Source: Mesolinea sp040772305
GTDB lineage: Bacteria; Chloroflexota; Anaerolineae; Anaerolineales; Anaerolineaceae
NCBI GenBank assembly: GCA_040772305.1
Contig: JAXGYK010000001.1
Location: 1,116,001 to 1,180,000 of the forward strand
Length of the DNA: 64,000 nucleotides
Reading direction: 5' to 3'
Shown piece by piece: positions 1 to 8,525 of the stretch. Under the pieces are notes generated by a model. It ran no database searches and was not told the origin of the DNA. It worked only from the letters and a program-made list of their open reading frames with translations. The position numbers and the translations under genes were made by a program. Every line of letters starts with the position of its first letter. Position 1 is the first letter of the stretch.

Positions 1-1
1 G

Positions 2-214
2 CAAAAAGCCTTGTTGCCCCTTACCGGGTACGTTCACGGCGGCTGTTCACCGCTGGGAATGAAAAAACTATTCCCTACTTTTATTGATGAAACGGTGATT
101 CTCTATGAGACGCTTGTGTTCAGTGCGGGCAAAATTGGCTTGCAGCTGGAATTGCGGTTGGAAGATTTGCAGACGGTGATTCCCCTGGAATTGTCCGACC
201 TGAGTTTAAGTTAG
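2..214 (+). CDS. YbaK/EbsC-type aminoacyl-tRNA deacylase, C-terminal part
   Basis: The window opens inside this gene; about 70 C-terminal residues are present and the frame is open to the left edge. The stretch GYVHGGCSPLGMKK followed by FPTFIDET matches the conserved end of the YbaK/ProX editing domain, whose Gly-Gly-x-Ser-Pro segment lines the substrate pocket. Proteins of this family hydrolyse mischarged tRNA (for example Cys-tRNA-Pro) in the cytoplasm. The stop codon at 212-214 overlaps the stop of the convergent mntP gene by two bases. The N-terminal half, and so the exact subfamily, cannot be judged. Confidence 0.8.
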   Translation, partial: QKALLPLTGYVHGGCSPLGMKKLFPTFIDETVILYETLVFSAGKIGLQLELRLEDLQTVIPLELSDLSLS

Positions 215-771
215 GCCCGCAAATGCGTTATCAGCACCTGAGCAGCGATGAGAATGAGGATGATGCCGCCCAGCAGTTCCATGCGCTTTCCAAACTGACA
301 GCTTAAACGGTGCCCTGTAAAGACTCCCACGCCTGAAAGCAGCGCTGCAACCATACCTATAGCCAAGACTGAGGAAAACACAGGGATGCCTATCAGAGCG
401 ATTGAAAGGCCTACAGCAAAGGCATCCAGACTGGTAGCAACCGAAAGCAGGACAAGCGTGCGTCCCTTGGAGGGATCCTGACTGAAGGCATCGCAATCCG
501 GATTAAAGCTGGACTTAATCAATTTATAAGCTACAAAACACAGTAAGAAGGCTGCAATCCAATGGTCCCATTGCTTTACATATTCCATAACTGTGCCGCC
601 GATCAGGTAACCCAGGGCAGTCATGCCGGCTTGAAAAATGCCAAAATGGGCAGCCAGGCGGATTTTTCCACGGCGATCGTGAATTTGACCGCAAGTACCC
701 ACTGCCAGGCTTACGGCAAAGGCATCCATGGCGAGGCCGACAGCAATAAGGAAAATAGTGAGAATCTGCAT
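211..771 (-). CDS. mntP: MntP-family manganese efflux pump
   Basis: A 186-residue polytopic membrane protein, close to the usual MntP length. Two homologous halves are visible, each with an Asp-containing helix: GLAMDAFAVSLA near residue 15 and TSLDAFAVGLS near residue 110; such membrane Asp residues are needed for Mn(II) export in the family. I start it at ATG 771 (MQILTIFL), because the longer reading from 822 adds 17 polar residues and runs into the repeat array at 818-929. It is divergent from satD, so any protein bound to that array could also affect mntP. I saw no yybP-ykoY riboswitch, which often precedes such genes. The symbol rests on family resemblance. Confidence 0.85.
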   Translation of the reverse strand: MQILTIFLIAVGLAMDAFAVSLAVGTCGQIHDRRGKIRLAAHFGIFQAGMTALGYLIGGTVMEYVKQWDHWIAAFLLCFVAYKLIKSSFNPDCDAFSQDPSKGRTLVLLSVATSLDAFAVGLSIALIGIPVFSSVLAIGMVAALLSGVGVFTGHRLSCQFGKRMELLGGIILILIAAQVLITHLRA

Positions 772-817
772 GAGCGCTTTAGTATACACCTGATGAATAA
801 CCTCTTGCCGTTTAAGA

Positions 818-929
818 AGCAATTTTTAAGAAGCAATTCCATTAAATTGCTATTTAAATGGCAATATCTTTAAGTTGCTGTTTTAATGGCAAAATATAAG
901 AATTGCTGTTATAATAGCAATAAACAAAG
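818..929. promoter_or_regulatory. Array of eight half-sites in strict 14-bp register between mntP and satD
   Basis: Hexamers of the type (A/G)GCAAT or its complement ATTGCT begin at 818, 832, 846, 860, 874, 888, 902 and 916, every one exactly 14 bp after the last. The last six pair into three 20-bp near-palindromes (846-865, 874-893, 902-921) of the form ATTGCT-N8-(A/G)GCAAT, 28 bp apart; the first two are single half-sites in one orientation. A perfect TATAAT (910-915) lies inside the third palindrome, so a bound protein would block the promoter. A Shine-Dalgarno AGAGGAG (928-934) follows. The HTH-bearing SatD protein just downstream is the natural candidate ligand; that is inference. Confidence 0.75.
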
Positions 930-944
930 AGGAGTTCTAAGTTG

Positions 945-1604
945 ATGATCGCAGTAATTGGAGATATTGTCCATTCAAGACAGGCAAAAAATCGCGGATT
1001 TTTGCAGCAAAAGCTGGTGAATCTCCTGGACCTGATCAACCGCAACTACTCGGGCATTATTGCATCAAAGTTCGGGATTACCTTGGGGGATGAGTTTCAA
1101 GGTCTGGTTAAAAAGACCGATGGTTTAATGCAATTGATGGATGAACTCATTTTTGGTTTATACCCTGACCGTTTGAGAATTGGAATCGGTATAGGCGGGA
1201 TGCTTACACCTGTAAATCCACAAATCAGTCTTGGTGCGGATGGGCCGGCATATTGGGCTGCCCGGGATGCGATTAACACCATCCGTAAATCTAACGATTA
1301 TGGAAGAGTAAATATCTTTGTTGAGAGTGAAAGACCGACAAGTTCATTGGGCCTGGTGAATGAAGCCTTAGCTGCAACAGCGTTTATAGCCTCCAATTGG
1401 CGCGATACCCAGGTGGCTGTCATGCGTGCCCTTTTGGAAGAAGGAATTTGGAGCGATAAATTTGAGCAAAAACGCATCGCCGAAAAAATGGGGATCAGCT
1501 CAGTGGCTCTAAGCCGGCGCTTGGCAAGCAGCGGCATCAAACTTTATATTCGCACAAGGTCAGAGATTGAGCGCACGATGGAGGAATTAACCCATGCTGC
1601 CTAA
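945..1604 (+). CDS. SatD-family protein with C-terminal helix-turn-helix
   Basis: 219 residues from ATG 945; a TTG at 942 is in frame and closer to the AGAGGAG site, so the start may shift by one codon. The N-terminus MIAVIGDIVHSR and the GDEFQGL motif near residue 50 are typical of the SatD family, whose biochemical role is not established. Residues about 165-205 contain a helix-turn-helix-like segment (KRIAEKMGISSVALSRRLAS), suggesting sequence-specific DNA binding. It overlaps the next gene by 11 bases, so the two are translationally coupled. The regularly spaced half-site array in its promoter suggests autoregulation. Confidence 0.75.
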   Translation: MIAVIGDIVHSRQAKNRGFLQQKLVNLLDLINRNYSGIIASKFGITLGDEFQGLVKKTDGLMQLMDELIFGLYPDRLRIGIGIGGMLTPVNPQISLGADGPAYWAARDAINTIRKSNDYGRVNIFVESERPTSSLGLVNEALAATAFIASNWRDTQVAVMRALLEEGIWSDKFEQKRIAEKMGISSVALSRRLASSGIKLYIRTRSEIERTMEELTHAA

Positions 1605-2355
1605 TTCACTCTTGTTAATCCTTTTGTTGAGTGCGCATTGCATCGGAGATTTTTACCTGCAATGGCCTTGCCTGGCAGAGAAAAAACGCAGTGTTTACCC
1701 ATGGTTAATCGTGCACAGTTTACTTTATGCCATCCCTGTCGGTTTGGTTTATTTCGTTGTCGATATTAAATGGCCTTTTCTTTTATTGGCAGCGGCAGCT
1801 CACTGGCTGATAGACAGCGGCAAGTGGTTTTTGGATCGCAATAAAAAGATAAAACCTTCTGCTCTCTTTGCTGTTGACCAGGTTTTACATATGATTTGCT
1901 TGCTTACGCTCGGAATAATAGCACCTTCAGCAGCCTTAAAAGCACCTTTTTCTCTGATACTGGAGGACTTTTGGCGCTGGTTACTGGTATTTTTGTTGAT
2001 TATTAAACCAGCTAATATCAGTTTTAAGGAACTTTTTTATCGATTTACCGTATTGCCTGCTCCCAAGGAGGGAGAACCTAACAATAACGGTGCAGAAATA
2101 TTGTCTGAACGAAAGCCTGAGGAATCAATCCGCGGGGCTGGTTCCGTAATTGGTGTTTTGGAACGCATCTTTGTCGTGGTCTTTGCCGCGACTGGTCAGT
2201 ATACGGCCTTTGGAATGCTGATGACAGCAAAATCGCTGGCGCGCTTCGAACGATTAACGAAAGAGGCTGCCTTTGCTGAATACTACCTCATTGGCACCCT
2301 CTACTCCGTTTTATTTGCTTTTCTGGCTTATTTGATCGTCTTTAAAATCCTCTAA
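1594..2355 (+). CDS. DUF3307-family integral membrane protein
   Basis: 253 residues with several hydrophobic segments. The start HCIGDFYLQWP and the internal HWLIDSGKWFLD fit the DUF3307 family, in which His/Asp pairs sit at the ends of membrane helices. The C-terminal third (RGAGSVIGVLERIF and TAKSLARFERL) is also characteristic. The ATG at 1594 overlaps the satD stop and has a GGAGG site inside satD. DUF3307 genes often sit beside satD-like genes, which makes a joint role likely, but no substrate or activity is known to me. Confidence 0.75.
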   Translation: MLPNSLLLILLLSAHCIGDFYLQWPCLAEKKRSVYPWLIVHSLLYAIPVGLVYFVVDIKWPFLLLAAAAHWLIDSGKWFLDRNKKIKPSALFAVDQVLHMICLLTLGIIAPSAALKAPFSLILEDFWRWLLVFLLIIKPANISFKELFYRFTVLPAPKEGEPNNNGAEILSERKPEESIRGAGSVIGVLERIFVVVFAATGQYTAFGMLMTAKSLARFERLTKEAAFAEYYLIGTLYSVLFAFLAYLIVFKIL

Positions 2356-2375
2356 ATTGTTGGCTCCCATCATAA

Positions 2376-3473
2376 TCAGGGATGGGGTATTTCTGCTTGC
2401 TCCCCGCGTATAAAGGCCTCGGTATCGGCATGGGCCTGGTCATCTTTGACTTGCACAGGCGGGGTTTTCATAAAGTAAGAGCTGGGGCCCAGGATGGGGC
2501 CGCTGATTCCGCGGTCCTTGGCTAGTTTAAGGCAGCGCACAGCATCTATCACTACCCCGGCGCTATTTGGCCCATCCCAAACCTCCAGCTTCAGCTCCAG
2601 CTTAAGCGGCACATCGCCAAAGGTTGTGCCCTCCATTTGGACGTAACAGAATTTGCGGTCTTTGAGCCAGGGAACGTAGTCGCTGGGGCCGACGTGAATA
2701 TCTTCTTCGTCTAGCTGATAGGGCAGCATGCTGGTGACCGCACCGGTCTTACTGATCTTCTTGCTCTCCAGACGGTCGCGTTCCAGCATGTTCATAAAAT
2801 CAGTATTGCCGCCAAAGTTGAGTTGATAAGTATGGTCAAGCTTGACCCCGCGATCCACAAAGAGGCTGGTGAGCACGCGGTGGGTGATGGTTGCGCCAAC
2901 CTGGCTTTTAATGTCATCGCCGATGATCGGTAAGCCAGCTTCCTGAAAGCGTTTGGACCAATATTCCGAACTGGCGATAAAGACCGGAATGCAATTTACT
3001 ACGCCTACCCCGGCTTTGAGTGCCTGCTCCATATACCATTTGGTGGCCATCTCCGAACCAACGGGCAAGTAATTGACGAGTACATCGGACTTCGTTTTTT
3101 GGAGAATGCCGACGATGTCGTCCGTGGGACCGGGGGCTTTTTTGAGGATCTGTGAGAGATAGGTGCCCAAGCCATCATGTGTCATTCCACGATGGACCTT
3201 CACGCCCATCTTGGGGATATCACAGAATTTGTAGGTGTTATTCGGGAAGGCAAACAGCGCCTCGCTCAGGTCCAGGCCGACTTTGGTATCCACCACATCA
3301 AAGGCAGCAACAATTTCGATGTCGCTGATATGGTAGCCACCCAGGTCCACATGCATCACACCGGGAATTCGGTCCTCGGGCTTGGCATTTTTGTAATAGT
3401 AGAGCCCCTGCACAAAAGAGGAGGCACAGTTGCCTGCCCCGATGATTGCTACACGTACTTTTTTGTTCGCCAC
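2376..3473 (-). CDS. ino1: Myo-inositol-1-phosphate synthase
   Basis: 365 residues, the length of the short bacterial/archaeal form. It converts glucose 6-phosphate to 1L-myo-inositol 1-phosphate with tightly bound NAD. The N-terminus VRVAIIGAGNCASSFVQGL is the NAD-binding Rossmann loop. Conserved segments NYLPVGSEMATKWYMEQAL, DDIKSQVGATITHRVL and LNFGGNTDFMNML are present, followed by VWDGPNSAGVVIDAVRC. Translation starts at GTG 3473 behind a GAGGTGA site. The gene stands alone and converges with the DUF3307 gene. The product would feed inositol lipids or inositol-derived osmolytes; which of these cannot be told here. Confidence 0.92.
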   Translation of the reverse strand: MANKKVRVAIIGAGNCASSFVQGLYYYKNAKPEDRIPGVMHVDLGGYHISDIEIVAAFDVVDTKVGLDLSEALFAFPNNTYKFCDIPKMGVKVHRGMTHDGLGTYLSQILKKAPGPTDDIVGILQKTKSDVLVNYLPVGSEMATKWYMEQALKAGVGVVNCIPVFIASSEYWSKRFQEAGLPIIGDDIKSQVGATITHRVLTSLFVDRGVKLDHTYQLNFGGNTDFMNMLERDRLESKKISKTGAVTSMLPYQLDEEDIHVGPSDYVPWLKDRKFCYVQMEGTTFGDVPLKLELKLEVWDGPNSAGVVIDAVRCLKLAKDRGISGPILGPSSYFMKTPPVQVKDDQAHADTEAFIRGEQAEIPHP

Positions 3474-3674
3474 GGATCACCTCGTCATTTTTATTAACGA
3501 AATAATAACGCTATTTTGACCTTTAGGGTAGGTAATTTGGAAAATCATCTACCCATGTCCAGGTGTTACAAGGAGCATTACTCGGACACCTAGGGTTTTC
3601 TTTATCCAGCCGAGACTTTTTTACGCGCATGTGTATTACCTTCCAGATACCATTAGCCCAAACGTTCTATGAGA

Positions 3675-3710
3675 TTTACCGGAGACACGCAAGAGACTAT
3701 AATCGATAAC
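3675..3710 (+). promoter_or_regulatory. Promoter giving a predicted leaderless uvrB mRNA
   Basis: TTTACC (3675-3680), a 17-bp spacer and a perfect TATAAT (3698-3703) lie directly before uvrB. Only seven bases separate the -10 box from ATG 3711, so transcription should begin at or within a base of the start codon. No Shine-Dalgarno sequence is found in the usual place. The same 7-base geometry occurs before dinG and mnmA. Confidence 0.65.
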
Positions 3711-5747
3711 ATGCCTCAATTTGAACTCGTTGCCCCTTTTCAGCCCACTGGTGATCAGCCGGAGGCGATTGCCAAGCTGATCGAGGGCATCCAAAAGGGA
3801 TACCAACACCAGGTCCTGCTCGGAGCTACAGGCACCGGCAAAACCTTTACGGTTGCGAACGTGATCCAGGAGCTGCAGATTCCCACCCTGGTGATGACGC
3901 ACAATAAAACCCTGGCGGCACAGCTTTATGCCGAGTTTCGCGAATTCTTCCCCAATAACGCGGTGGAATATTTTGTCAGCTACTACGACTATTATCAGCC
4001 TGAGGCTTATGTGCCCCGCCGTGATCTGTACATTGAGAAAGATGCCGATATTAACGAAGAGATCGACCGTCTGCGGCTGGCAGCTACCGCTGCTTTAATG
4101 AGCCGGCAAGATGTAATTATTGTGGCTTCGGTTTCGGCAATTTATGGTCTTGGAGACCCCTCGGTGTACGGTCAAAGCGTTCTGCACATCAAGAAGGGCG
4201 AGATCTACCGGCGTAACGCGCTGCTGCGTCAATTAGTCGATATTATGTACCAACGCAACGACCTTGAGGTAAAACCAGGTATTTTCAGGGTGCGCGGAGA
4301 CACGCTGGAGATTTTGCCGGCGTACAGCGACAAAGACAGTTATCGCATTTCCTATTTTGGGGATGAGGTGGAAGAGATAACGCGTCTCAACCGTGTTACA
4401 GGGGAGATATTGGGCAAGCTGGACAGTCTGGATGTCTATCCTGCCAAACACTATGTTACCGACGATAAGCGCATGGATAAGGTGATTGCAGATATCGAGC
4501 TGGAACTGGCGGACCGTTTGACCTACTTCAAGAACAAAGAGATGCTGCTGGAGGCCCAGCGCCTGGAACAGCGCACGCTTTACGATATGGAGATGATGCG
4601 CGAAGTGGGCTATTGCAGCGGGATTGAAAACTACAGCCGCCATATAGACCAGCGGGCTCCCGGAACTCCTCCCTGGACTTTGCTGGACTTTTTGCCCAGC
4701 CGTTACCTGCTGGTGCTGGACGAGAGTCATCAGATGATTCCGCAGATTCGCGGCATGTACAATGGCGACCGTTCACGCAAGGAAGTGCTGGTGGACTATG
4801 GCTTTCGGCTGCCCAGCGCACTGGATAACCGGCCGCTCAAGTTCCCTGAGTTTGAAAAGCTTATGGGTCCCACCTTGTATACCAGCGCGACCCCGGGACC
4901 TTTTGAGCTGGAGCATGCTAACCAGGTCGTTGAACAGATTATCCGTCCTACCGGGCTCTTGGACCCCAAGGTGACGGTAAGACCGACTCAAGGCCAAATT
5001 GACGACCTGATGGCCGAGCTGCAGCGGCGCATCGAAAAGGGGGAACGGGCGCTGGTGACTACCTTGACCAAGCGCATGGCCGAAGACCTGGCAGCGTTTC
5101 TGACAGAAAATGGCTTGAAGGTGCATTATTTGCATAGCGAAGTAGAGAATTTTGAGCGCGTGGGCATCCTGCGCGACCTGCGTCTGGGGATATACGATGT
5201 TGTAGTAGGAATTAATTTATTGCGAGAAGGCTTGGACTTGCCGGAAGTTTCGCTGGTAGCCATCCTGGATGCCGATAAAGAAGGCTTTTTACGGTCGACA
5301 ACCTCGCTGATTCAAACCTTTGGCCGTGCAGCTCGGCACTTGAATGGTGAGGTGATTCTGTACGCGGATGTAATGACCGATTCGATGAAACGTGCCATCG
5401 ATGAGACCAACCGCCGTCGTGAAAAACAAGAAGCCTACAACAAGGCGCACAATATCTCGCCGGTAGGCATTGTAAAAGCCGTTAAGGACATTACGGAACG
5501 TTTGAGCAATACTGCCAAGGATAAGGGCAAAGAACATAAAACAGCCCGTGAGCTGGCAGCGGACATGGGAGAGCGTGAATTGCAGAAGATGATTGCCGGA
5601 CTCGAAACCCAAATGAAGGCGGCTGCCCGAGAACTGGAATTTGAACGGGCTGCTATGCTCCGCGACCAGGTGTACGAGCTTAAAGCCTTACTGGCAGATG
5701 AATCTCAATTACCGGATTGGAAAAAACAGGAATTACTGGCCAGGTAA
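3711..5747 (+). CDS. uvrB: UvrB, excinuclease ABC subunit B
   Basis: 678 residues from ATG 3711 (MPQFELVAPF), the usual UvrB length; the 14 extra upstream codons lack family resemblance and cross the promoter. UvrB verifies DNA damage handed over by UvrA and recruits UvrC for incision. Visible are Walker A GATGTGKT (about residues 39-46), the damage-probing beta-hairpin YYDYYQPEAYVP, the Walker B-like VLDESH, helicase motif VI QTFGRAARH and a C-terminal UVR motif EFERAAMLRDQVYELK that contacts UvrC. The gene is not linked to uvrA or uvrC here. A leaderless transcript is predicted. Confidence 0.97.
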   Translation: MPQFELVAPFQPTGDQPEAIAKLIEGIQKGYQHQVLLGATGTGKTFTVANVIQELQIPTLVMTHNKTLAAQLYAEFREFFPNNAVEYFVSYYDYYQPEAYVPRRDLYIEKDADINEEIDRLRLAATAALMSRQDVIIVASVSAIYGLGDPSVYGQSVLHIKKGEIYRRNALLRQLVDIMYQRNDLEVKPGIFRVRGDTLEILPAYSDKDSYRISYFGDEVEEITRLNRVTGEILGKLDSLDVYPAKHYVTDDKRMDKVIADIELELADRLTYFKNKEMLLEAQRLEQRTLYDMEMMREVGYCSGIENYSRHIDQRAPGTPPWTLLDFLPSRYLLVLDESHQMIPQIRGMYNGDRSRKEVLVDYGFRLPSALDNRPLKFPEFEKLMGPTLYTSATPGPFELEHANQVVEQIIRPTGLLDPKVTVRPTQGQIDDLMAELQRRIEKGERALVTTLTKRMAEDLAAFLTENGLKVHYLHSEVENFERVGILRDLRLGIYDVVVGINLLREGLDLPEVSLVAILDADKEGFLRSTTSLIQTFGRAARHLNGEVILYADVMTDSMKRAIDETNRRREKQEAYNKAHNISPVGIVKAVKDITERLSNTAKDKGKEHKTARELAADMGERELQKMIAGLETQMKAAARELEFERAAMLRDQVYELKALLADESQLPDWKKQELLAR

Positions 5748-5755
5748 GAGATGGT

Positions 5756-6040
5756 TCAATAATGAGAAATCTGAAAGCCCTGGTATTCTCCTGTGGCATT
5801 CAGCCACTGGGTATGAACATTGCGCACATTACTGCTGCTGGGCCCCTCCCATAATGCTTCCAAAAAGTTCAGCAGGTCTGCTTTTGGCCCTTCGGCCAGA
5901 CATTCCACGCTGCCATCGGGCAGATTACGTACCCAACCGTTAAGCGCAAGACGCTGAGCCTGGCTTTGTGTAAAAAAACGAAAACCGACCCCTTGCACAC
6001 GCCCGGTTACCAGAGCGCGCAAACGGAAATGTTCTGTCAT
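5756..6040 (-). CDS. acyP: Acylphosphatase
   Basis: A complete 94-residue acylphosphatase, which hydrolyses acyl phosphates to carboxylate and phosphate in the cytoplasm. The signature GRVQGVGFRFF (residues about 13-23) holds the phosphate-binding loop and catalytic Arg, and GWVRNLPDGSVE carries the catalytic Asn. Its ATG (6038-6040) directly abuts the stop of the upstream HEAT-repeat gene, so it is the last gene of a tightly packed operon with that gene and the site-2 protease gene. Confidence 0.93.
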   Translation of the reverse strand: MTEHFRLRALVTGRVQGVGFRFFTQSQAQRLALNGWVRNLPDGSVECLAEGPKADLLNFLEALWEGPSSSNVRNVHTQWLNATGEYQGFQISHY

Positions 6041-7222
6041 TTAATCATGTTCTCCGTCATCATCAGGAATACCAGATTTCCGCAGGGGCTCGTTTTCATC
6101 CAGATCTAAATCGTCTTCAATGACGTAGAAACCTTCGAGTTCTTCTTCGTCATCGTCGTCTTCTAATTCCCCTACATAGATAAGCCAGTCTGGGTCCTGG
6201 GAGGGATCGTAGTCATCGTCCTCGTCTTCGTCATCGTCGAAGTTTGTGCTAAGGTAATGGTCCTGATCACTGGATTCGTCTACTTCCAGGAGGTCATAAA
6301 GTGAGGCATCATTTGTAAAGTTGAGCGTATCAATGGCCTCTTCAAGCGTGCGCAGTTCGTCTTCATCATCTGTGCGGGCCATGATCTTTTCAAAGAGTTC
6401 CTCAACGCCCTCGCCGCCAATTTGTGAGAGTGCCCAAATAGCTTCCTGTTTCAGGTCTGTATCCAGGCGGGCGTGGCCAAGCAGTTTCATCAGGTAGGCT
6501 CGGGCAGTGCCCAAACCCAGTTCACCAGCGGCGTGAATCGCCTGGCATTGAACGATCAGGTTTTCGTGGTCAATGTTTTCCAGCACGTCCTCTTCCCATT
6601 CTTGGTCGGCGCTGCGTCCCATTGCAAACAGAGCGCTTTCTAGCCAGTCTTCATCCTGGGCTGCAGCAGCGCGGATGAGGGCTGGCACTTCCGGGCGGCT
6701 GGAGTAGCCCAGGCTCTCTAAAGCACGTCTGCGTACCAGACTGGAAGCGTCCTGCCGGTAGCTGGCGAGTAAATCTTCTTCTACAGCCCGAAGGTCTTCA
6801 AGAGGCAGTTTGTCAATTTCGCCCAAATACACGTAAGCTCCTAAGGCATTGGCTGCAGCAGCGCGCAATTCGGCTTTACGCGCCTGATTCTTCATGAGGG
6901 CACGGAATACTGGGGCCAGCCTCCGCTGGGGACTCTCGAAAAGTAAATCGATTGCGCGCATAACCACTTCGTCGTCACTATCATCCAAGGCGAGTTGTCC
7001 CAAACTTTCAAAAAGGAGCAGGTCGTCTTTCTCTGCAAGTTCTACCAGATTGCTCAGCAGGTTTCGGCGCCGCTGCAAAGATACTTGAAGCCAGGCTTTG
7101 CCTAGTTGCTGCAAATCCTCCCGGGTGAGATCCGAGAATTGGTAAAGCAGTTTTGGCGGAAAGGGGGTCGATTCGTCCTGCAGGGCGGCAATCAGATCTT
7201 GGATGGAATTAGCGGAAAGCAT
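6041..7222 (-). CDS. HEAT-repeat protein with very acidic C-terminus
   Basis: About 393 residues from ATG 7222; a GTG two codons earlier is also possible. Residues about 40-290 form tandem alpha-helical repeats of HEAT type (for example ALGAYVYLGEIDKL and QCQAIHAAGELGLG), which serve as protein-protein scaffolds. The last 90 residues are packed with Asp and Glu and should be disordered. The gene sits 9 bases after the site-2 protease and abuts acylphosphatase, suggesting a common transcript. The function is not recognised; a role in assembly or quality control near the membrane protease is only a guess. Confidence 0.75.
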   Translation of the reverse strand: MLSANSIQDLIAALQDESTPFPPKLLYQFSDLTREDLQQLGKAWLQVSLQRRRNLLSNLVELAEKDDLLLFESLGQLALDDSDDEVVMRAIDLLFESPQRRLAPVFRALMKNQARKAELRAAAANALGAYVYLGEIDKLPLEDLRAVEEDLLASYRQDASSLVRRRALESLGYSSRPEVPALIRAAAAQDEDWLESALFAMGRSADQEWEEDVLENIDHENLIVQCQAIHAAGELGLGTARAYLMKLLGHARLDTDLKQEAIWALSQIGGEGVEELFEKIMARTDDEDELRTLEEAIDTLNFTNDASLYDLLEVDESSDQDHYLSTNFDDDEDEDDDYDPSQDPDWLIYVGELEDDDDEEELEGFYVIEDDLDLDENEPLRKSGIPDDDGEHD

Positions 7223-7231
7223 AAGCACCTC

Positions 7232-8287
7232 TTAAGGTAGCTGGATGGGGTTTACAAAGTCCATAATATTGACGTACAGCATCAAGATGATCATCAGACT
7301 GATACCGATGAAATTAAGCATGTTAACCATATTTTGGGGGAGTTTCCGCCGAAACAGCAATTCGGGCAAAAGCAGCAGAATCTGGCCGCCATCCAAGCCG
7401 GGGATGGGTAAAAGGTTCATTACCCCCAGGCCGATGCTTAGCGTAATCAGCAAGTTCATGCGCATTATCGGCGCGCTAACTGCCCCGCTGCTTTGCAGTT
7501 CCTGATCCTGTTCGGTTGCGTAAGAAAACATGTCGTACATGCCTTTAAAACCGCTCAAACGGGCCATTTCGGGGGCAATGGTACCGCGGATTAGTTTGGC
7601 GGGCAGGGTTACCAGCTGTTCCACCATTTGGGCAAAACCGCGGAAGGCATTGCGTATCGAATCGGGTACGCTGGCTTTTTCGGTTGGGTTGCCTAAATAA
7701 ACACCGATGGTGGGGTTGGGAGTCACCGCGATGGTTTGTGACTGGCCATCGCGCAGGATTTCGAGGTGAACCTCTACACCTGCGTTCGTTTTAATACGTT
7801 CCACCAGCAGTTCTACACTGGTAATCTGCTCGCCATTCAAAGCCAGTACAAGATCATTTTTCTGCAAGCCGGCGAGCTGAGCAGGCGAGTTCGCAGTAAC
7901 TTTCGTAATGAGCACTTGATTGGTAACAGGTTTACCCAGGGCATTAAAAAGGAAGAAAAGTAAAACGATACCCAAAACAAAGTTCATCGTAGCACCGGCC
8001 AAAAGGATGATGTTGCGTTTCCAGGCGGGCGCCGCTAACATGCCATCTGGCTCACCCGCATCATTTTCGCCCTTGGGGCGGACAAAAGCCCCAAACGGAA
8101 TCCAGTTCAAAGTAAAGTCAGTCCCTTTCCAGGTAAATAACTTGAGAAGACGAGGCGGTAAGCCCAGGCCAAATTCTTCAACAGGTATGCCCAGACTTTT
8201 GCTGGCGATGAAATGACCAAACTCGTGTACGAACATCACCAAACCAACCATCAGAATTAACTGTAAAAGCATAGCTATCGAACTCAT
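7232..8287 (-). CDS. rseP: Site-2-type intramembrane zinc metalloprotease (RseP/M50 family)
   Basis: 351 residues. HEFGH (about residues 21-25) in the first membrane helix supplies two zinc-binding His and the catalytic Glu, and the C-terminal PIPGLDGGQ supplies the third zinc ligand. A PDZ domain lies between (residues about 125-190, with VTANSPAQLAGLQKNDLVLALNG). Such proteases cut anti-sigma factors or other single-span membrane proteins within the membrane. It starts at ATG 8287 with AAGGAAA upstream and a TATAAT further upstream, so this transcript has a normal leader. It is the first gene of the operon with the HEAT protein and acylphosphatase. The client is not visible here. Confidence 0.9.
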   Translation of the reverse strand: MSSIAMLLQLILMVGLVMFVHEFGHFIASKSLGIPVEEFGLGLPPRLLKLFTWKGTDFTLNWIPFGAFVRPKGENDAGEPDGMLAAPAWKRNIILLAGATMNFVLGIVLLFFLFNALGKPVTNQVLITKVTANSPAQLAGLQKNDLVLALNGEQITSVELLVERIKTNAGVEVHLEILRDGQSQTIAVTPNPTIGVYLGNPTEKASVPDSIRNAFRGFAQMVEQLVTLPAKLIRGTIAPEMARLSGFKGMYDMFSYATEQDQELQSSGAVSAPIMRMNLLITLSIGLGVMNLLPIPGLDGGQILLLLPELLFRRKLPQNMVNMLNFIGISLMIILMLYVNIMDFVNPIQLP

Positions 8288-8404
8288 ATATTTTTCCTTG
8301 GAAAAATTATACTCATTTTGTCCGGGGATGCGAATTTGACGCCCAGACTGTGCACCTGATTCACTGATAACAAATTTAAATCAATTTGTGTTAAGTTTTA
8401 ACCC

Positions 8405-8432
8405 TTGTGAATTTTAGAAATACGCGTACAAT
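8405..8432 (+). promoter_or_regulatory. Candidate promoter of the leader peptide / NSS transporter transcript
   Basis: TTGTGA (8405-8410), a 16-bp spacer and TACAAT (8427-8432) match the -35 and -10 consensus at 4/6 and 5/6 positions. The leader peptide ATG follows nine bases after the -10 box, so its mRNA would begin only a base or two before the ATG. No Shine-Dalgarno site precedes that ATG. Confidence 0.5.
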
Positions 8433-8441
8433 TCATACCAA

Positions 8442-8525
8442 ATGAACATGCAAGTCTGCTTTGGCCTGTATATTGTTTTTGCTTGGTATATCCGAGTAGT
8501 GGCCCGGCAGTCCTTGCGCAGCTAG
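8442..8525 (+). CDS. Aromatic-rich leader peptide (27 aa) of an attenuator
   Basis: ATG 8442 to TAG 8523-8525. The peptide begins MNMQVCFGLYIVFAWYIR. Five of ten consecutive codons are aromatic (Phe 8460-8462, Tyr 8469-8471, Phe 8478-8480, Trp 8484-8486, Tyr 8487-8489), with the Trp-Tyr pair just before the region that can form an antiterminator. The stop codon lies within that RNA, between the competing pairing arms. This is the arrangement of amino-acid-controlled transcription attenuation, in which shortage of a charged tRNA stalls the ribosome. Identification is by layout only; I do not recognise the peptide. Confidence 0.65.
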   Translation: MNMQVCFGLYIVFAWYIRVVARQSLRS

